Source: JAISJU01 sp031555675 (GTDB lineage: Bacteria; Bacteroidota; Bacteroidia; Bacteroidales; Paludibacteraceae). From it: 9,093 nucleotides of DNA. A model generated the notes under the pieces. That model saw nothing but the letters and a program-made list of their open reading frames with translations, searched no databases and was not told the DNA's origin. The number at the start of each line of letters is the position of its first letter. Positions within the stretch are counted from its first letter, which is position 1. The DNA is taken from the NCBI GenBank assembly GCA_031555675.1, contig JAVBUB010000095.1, positions 1 to 9,093 of the forward strand, given 5' to 3'. Below are positions 6,855 to 9,093 of the stretch, piece after piece. A program made the translations under genes and the position numbers.

Positions 6855-7232
6855 TCAACCTGGAAAACTATCAACTACTTCTATTGTAAAATCGGGAAAA
6901 GAATCGACTATCTGTACTTTAAAGTCAGGGAAAGATTCTACTACCTGCCATTTTCCACACGAATCTGGAAAGGAAGTAACGAATTGTACTTTCAGGTCGG
7001 GAAATGAGGTTACATATTTTACTTTAAAATCAGGAAATGAAGTTACAAATTGTACTTTTCCATACAGAGGAATGTTCTTATAGGTACAACCGGATATTTT
7101 ATCATTTCCGGAAGCCAACATCAGGCCATCAAACTGTTTTTGTTCATTGTTTTGCTTTTCGTCGGATATTTGACTAAAAGAAAGCACCATATTAAACAGC
7201 AGGAATAAGAAACATAACAATTTATATTTCAT
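6855..7232 (-). CDS. Small exported repeat protein, probable 7(1) septoil-knot (Septknot) family
   Basis: A 125-residue protein. A signal peptide (MKYKLLCFLFLLFNMVLSFSQ, cleavage near S20) is followed by a short polar linker to about residue 48, and the rest is six units of the pattern [V/I]-x-[F/Y/I/V]-V-[T/E/D]-S-F-P-[D/G]. SFP starts at 65, 76, 87, 100, 111 and 122: an 11-residue period with one two-residue insertion (C92, G93) splitting the array 3+3. C49, just before the array, and C92 could form a disulfide. The IPLYGKV...CGKW...SFPG layout matches what I remember of the 7(1) septoil-knot family (PF19647), very small proteins with a 7(1) topological knot; the match was not searched. No catalytic residues are evident and the molecular role is unknown. 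It lies 12 nt after era and 17 nt before rsmG, so it is probably cotranscribed. It ends directly on the last repeat. Confidence 0.8.
   Translation of the reverse strand: MKYKLLCFLFLLFNMVLSFSQISDEKQNNEQKQFDGLMLASGNDKISGCTYKNIPLYGKVQFVTSFPDFKVKYVTSFPDLKVQFVTSFPDSCGKWQVVESFPDFKVQIVDSFPDFTIEVVDSFPG
6858..7058 (-). repeat. Six coding tandem repeats, 33-nt period
   Basis: Codes for residues 59-125 of the small exported repeat protein. The protein units are nearly identical, but the DNA differs at most third positions. Ser of SFP is TCA, TCA, TCC, TCT, TCT and AGT; Pro is CCT, CCC, CCA, CCT, CCC and CCA. The array is therefore old and kept by selection on the protein, not a recent slippage product. 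Confidence 0.85.
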
Positions 7233-7244
7233 CTGTGTACAAGT

Positions 7245-8144
7245 TTAAAGTTGATAACCGAATCCTTTTAGTTTTTTATCTTTGTTACGCCAGTCTCTTT
7301 CTACTTTCACATATAGCTCAAGATAAACTTTTTTCTCAAAAAATGCTTCAATATCTACCCTGGCTTCCATGCCGATTTTTTTTAGTGATTTTCCTTTATG
7401 CCCAATAATGATTCCTTTTTGAGAGTCTCTTTCTACATATATAATGGCATTGATGCGTATCAGGTTTTCGGTTTCTGAAAATTGCTCCACTTCTACTTCT
7501 ACAGAATATGGTATTTCTTTTTCGTAATTAAGCAGTATTTTCTCCCTGATAATTTCGGTTACAAAGAAACGTGCGGGTTTATCGGTTAACGCATCTTTTT
7601 CGAAAAAAGGAGGAGAAACAGGCAATAATTCAAGTACTCTTTTAAATAGGGTATCTATATTGAAATTTTCGGTTGCAGAAACGGGTATAATTTCAGCTTT
7701 TGGCAAAATTTCTCTCCATTGTTTTACCAATCCTTCCAATGTCTCCTGATCGGTTAAATCTATTTTATTAATGATCAGAATGACATGGGAATCTGTATAT
7801 TTTACTTTCTCCAAAAATTCTTCATTTTTAGAAAAAGAATCAATTACATCGGTTACATATAGTAAAATATCGGCATCGGTAAGTGCGGAATTGGAAAATC
7901 CCAACATGGATTCCTGCAAACGGTAATGTGGTTTTAATACGCCCGGAGTATCGGAATAAACTATTTGATAATCATCGCCGTTTACGATTCCCATAATACG
8001 GTGACGTGTTGTTTGGGCTTTGGAAGTAATGATAGAAATTTTTTCGCCAACCAACTTATTCATAAGGGTGGATTTTCCGACATTCGGGTTACCTACTATG
8101 TTTACAAATCCTGCCTTGTGGCTTTGCTGATGTTCGTCGTCCAT
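7245..8144 (-). CDS. era: GTPase Era, 30S ribosome maturation factor
   Basis: Essential GTPase that binds the 3' end of 16S rRNA through its KH domain and monitors 30S maturation, at the ribosome and inner membrane. The 299-residue protein is the usual length. G1 GNPNVGKS (18-25), the G2 region TTRHR (45-49), G3 DTPG (65-68), G4 NKID (126-129) and G5 SAT (156-158) form the GTPase domain. The C-terminal KH domain carries GIIIGHKGKSLK (244-255). The ATG at 8144 leaves a nine-residue polar extension before the first strand. A TATCTTTG element lies 23 nt upstream. The small repeat-protein gene starts 12 nt after its stop, followed by rsmG, which also acts on 16S rRNA. From memory, der is often the neighbour of era in Bacteroides; here it is not. 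Confidence 0.98.
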   Translation of the reverse strand: MDDEHQQSHKAGFVNIVGNPNVGKSTLMNKLVGEKISIITSKAQTTRHRIMGIVNGDDYQIVYSDTPGVLKPHYRLQESMLGFSNSALTDADILLYVTDVIDSFSKNEEFLEKVKYTDSHVILIINKIDLTDQETLEGLVKQWREILPKAEIIPVSATENFNIDTLFKRVLELLPVSPPFFEKDALTDKPARFFVTEIIREKILLNYEKEIPYSVEVEVEQFSETENLIRINAIIYVERDSQKGIIIGHKGKSLKKIGMEARVDIEAFFEKKVYLELYVKVERDWRNKDKKLKGFGYQL

Positions 8145-8167
8145 TTTTAATCAGTAATAATGAATTA

Positions 8168-8175
8168 CAAAGATA
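8168..8175 (-). promoter_or_regulatory. Probable Bacteroidota -7 promoter element for the era cluster
   Basis: On the minus strand this reads TATCTTTG, a full match to TAnnTTTG, ending 23 nt before the era ATG, so a short leader is predicted. The -33 region is only T-rich. It would drive era, the repeat-protein gene and rsmG. Confidence 0.5.
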
Positions 8176-8187
8176 AAAAATAATTGA

Positions 8188-8211
8188 GAATGAAAAATGA
8201 AGAATGAAGAA
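8188..8211. repeat. Short 7-nt tandem repeat upstream of era
   Basis: GAATGAA (8188-8194), AAATGAA (8195-8201) and GAATGAA (8202-8208) are followed by a partial GAA. They lie just upstream of the predicted era promoter. The rest of the 164-nt era/arsC gap holds a weak dyad, TATCAG 8251-8256 with CTGATA 8263-8268, lacking a T run. Confidence 0.6.
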
Positions 8212-8308
8212 TTTTTCCTATTTAGGTTGATATTCATAGGTATTTATTGATATCAGGACATTCTGATAATCAGAAAAATTTTAGAAGATATATATCACGA
8301 AACAATAT

Positions 8309-8665
8309 TTATAATAATTTTTCTTTCCATTCAGCTTCTTTAAATCCAACCAAAACTGTGTTTTCCATGACTAATAAAGGTCGTTTTACCATCATACCAT
8401 CTGAAGCTAATATCTGAAGTAGTTCTTTTTTTGCTAAAACATTTACTTTATCTTTCATGTTTTGATCTTTATAAAGTAAACCGCTGGTATTAAAGAATTT
8501 TTTAATAGGTAATCCGCTCCTTTTAATCCAGCCGGATAGTTCTTCGATTGTCGGATTATTTAACTTAATATCCCTGAAATCATATTGAATATGGTTATCG
8601 TCAAGCCATTTTCTAGCCTTTTGGCATGTAGTGCATTTAGGATAGCAAATAAATAGATTTTTCAT
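8309..8665 (-). CDS. ArsC/Spx-family thioredoxin-fold protein
   Basis: A 118-residue protein of the arsenate reductase (ArsC)/Spx/YusI superfamily. The thioredoxin-like N-terminus has YPKCTTCQKARKWL (8-21), with a CxxC pair C11/C14; the ArsC-type IKRSGLPIKKFFNTSG (47-62) and the MVKRPLLV segment (92-99) follow, then VLVGFKEAEW (104-113). In ArsC enzymes the first Cys attacks arsenate with glutathione/glutaredoxin help; Spx instead uses a CxxC redox switch to bind RNA polymerase. The sequence resembles the widespread stand-alone 'arsenate reductase family' proteins, for which arsenate activity is usually not shown. No arsenic genes (arsR, arsB, acr3) are nearby, so I do not name it arsC. The ATG at 8665 fits the domain start. 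It is separated from ahcY by a hairpin and may have its own promoter. Confidence 0.9.
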   Translation of the reverse strand: MKNLFICYPKCTTCQKARKWLDDNHIQYDFRDIKLNNPTIEELSGWIKRSGLPIKKFFNTSGLLYKDQNMKDKVNVLAKKELLQILASDGMMVKRPLLVMENTVLVGFKEAEWKEKLL

Positions 8666-8696
8666 GCTGGTATGATTTAGATTCTCTTATAAAGAC

Positions 8697-8724
8697 ACAA
8701 AGAACACAAAATAGTGTTCTTTGT
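8697..8724 (-). terminator. Strong hairpin between ahcY and the ArsC/Spx-like gene
   Basis: ACAAAGAACAC (8697-8707) pairs perfectly with GTGTTCTTTGT (8714-8724) around a six-base AAAATA loop, 21 nt past the ahcY stop. On the minus strand it is followed by GTCTTTATAAG, so the U tract is poor. It is probably an ahcY terminator or 3'-end stabiliser. Confidence 0.5.
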
Positions 8725-8745
8725 TGCCTTATGGCAGTTTATAAA

Positions 8746-9093
8746 TTAATATCTATAATGTTCGGGTTTAAATGGTCCATCTTCCGATACACCAATATAA
8801 GCGGCTTGTTCGGGAGTTAACTTGGTTAATTTCACTCCGATTTTCTCCAGATGCAGGCGGGCAACTTCTTCGTCAAGCTTTTTAGGCAAACGGTATACAT
8901 CAATCTTATAATCATTCATATGTAGTTCCATTTGAGCCAAAGTCTGATTAGTAAATGAGTTACTCATCACAAACGAAGGGTGTCCGGTAGCACAACCCAG
9001 GTTTACCAAACGTCCGTCGGCAAGCAATAATACTGAGTGACCATCAGGAAAAATATATTTATCAACCTGCGGTTTAATATTCACAGTTTTGAT
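8746..9093 (-). CDS. ahcY: Adenosylhomocysteinase (C-terminal part; 5' end outside window)
   Basis: S-adenosylhomocysteine hydrolase splits SAH into adenosine and homocysteine in the cytosol, relieving product inhibition of methyltransferases. Only the last 115 residues are in the window: IKPQVDKY, SVLLLADGRLVNLGCATGHP, SFVMSNSFTNQ, then LPKKLDEEVARLHLEKIG, ending in the conserved KPEHYRY. This segment carries the end of the NAD-binding domain and the C-terminal tail, which in tetrameric SAHH reaches into the neighbouring subunit's cofactor site (family knowledge). The frame is open to base 9093, so the GTG at 9082-9084 is an internal Val codon, not a start. The C-terminus is intact with no frameshift. 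Confidence 0.97.
   Translation of the reverse strand: MKTVNIKPQVDKYIFPDGHSVLLLADGRLVNLGCATGHPSFVMSNSFTNQTLAQMELHMNDYKIDVYRLPKKLDEEVARLHLEKIGVKLTKLTPEQAAYIGVSEDGPFKPEHYRY

Noticed and set aside
6858..7058. CRISPR array or non-coding satellite
   Set aside because: The 33-nt periodicity follows codons, the units differ at third positions, there are no spacers, and the frame is a continuous signal-peptide-bearing protein.
8309..8665. Arsenic-resistance locus
   Set aside because: No arsR, arsenite pump or other arsenic gene is nearby, and this subfamily is generally annotated by fold rather than by shown arsenate reduction.
9082..9084. GTG (minus strand) as a start for a small 112-residue protein
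   Set aside because: The frame stays open to base 9093 and the sequence is the C-terminal end of AhcY, so this is an internal Val codon.

Overview
The window looks like a piece of an AT-rich Bacteroidales chromosome. The housekeeping proteins (PhoH, PurC, AspS, RsmG, Era, an ArsC/Spx-like thioredoxin-fold protein, AhcY) read like Bacteroides/Parabacteroides/Dysgonomonas/Paludibacter-type sequences. There are no Shine-Dalgarno-like leaders, only A/T-rich ones. Two upstream regions carry the Bacteroidota -7 promoter element TAnnTTTG. The genus is not resolved, and all family assignments come from reading the proteins, without database searches.

Layout. 1-2914 (+ strand): the 3' part of phoH (its 5' end lies outside the window), then a stand-alone RhuM-Fic/Doc fusion gene, then purC, all in one direction and closely spaced. 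2915-3053: a roughly 120-bp structured element with long inverted ends that contains a good intrinsic terminator. 3054-4201 (- strand): two small genes for exported proteins, one of unknown family and one with a single Ig-like (Big_5-type) domain. 4202-4373: two stacked terminators for aspS. 4374-6128 (- strand): aspS with its own probable promoter. 6217-8144 (- strand): a tight era / small repeat protein / rsmG cluster with gaps of 12 and 17 nt and a probable promoter ahead of era. 8309-8665 (- strand): arsC/spx-like gene. 8746-9093 (- strand): the C-terminal end of ahcY, cut by the window edge. No intergenic stretch exceeds about 170 bp, and I saw no tRNA, rRNA, CRISPR or intact IS.

Function. 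Most of the window is core metabolism and RNA/ribosome biology: purine synthesis (PurC), tRNA-Asp charging (AspS), 16S rRNA methylation (RsmG), 30S maturation (Era), a PhoH ATPase, and the SAH-recycling enzyme AhcY, which removes the by-product of methyltransferases such as RsmG. The accessory features stand out against this. (1) The RhuM-Fic protein has Tyr in place of the catalytic Fic His, and its gene contains a perfect 13-bp-arm palindrome. (2) A tiny secreted protein of six 11-residue V-x-S-F-P repeats, which I believe is a 7(1) septoil-knot (Septknot) protein, is embedded between era and rsmG. (3) A MITE-like inverted-repeat element follows purC.
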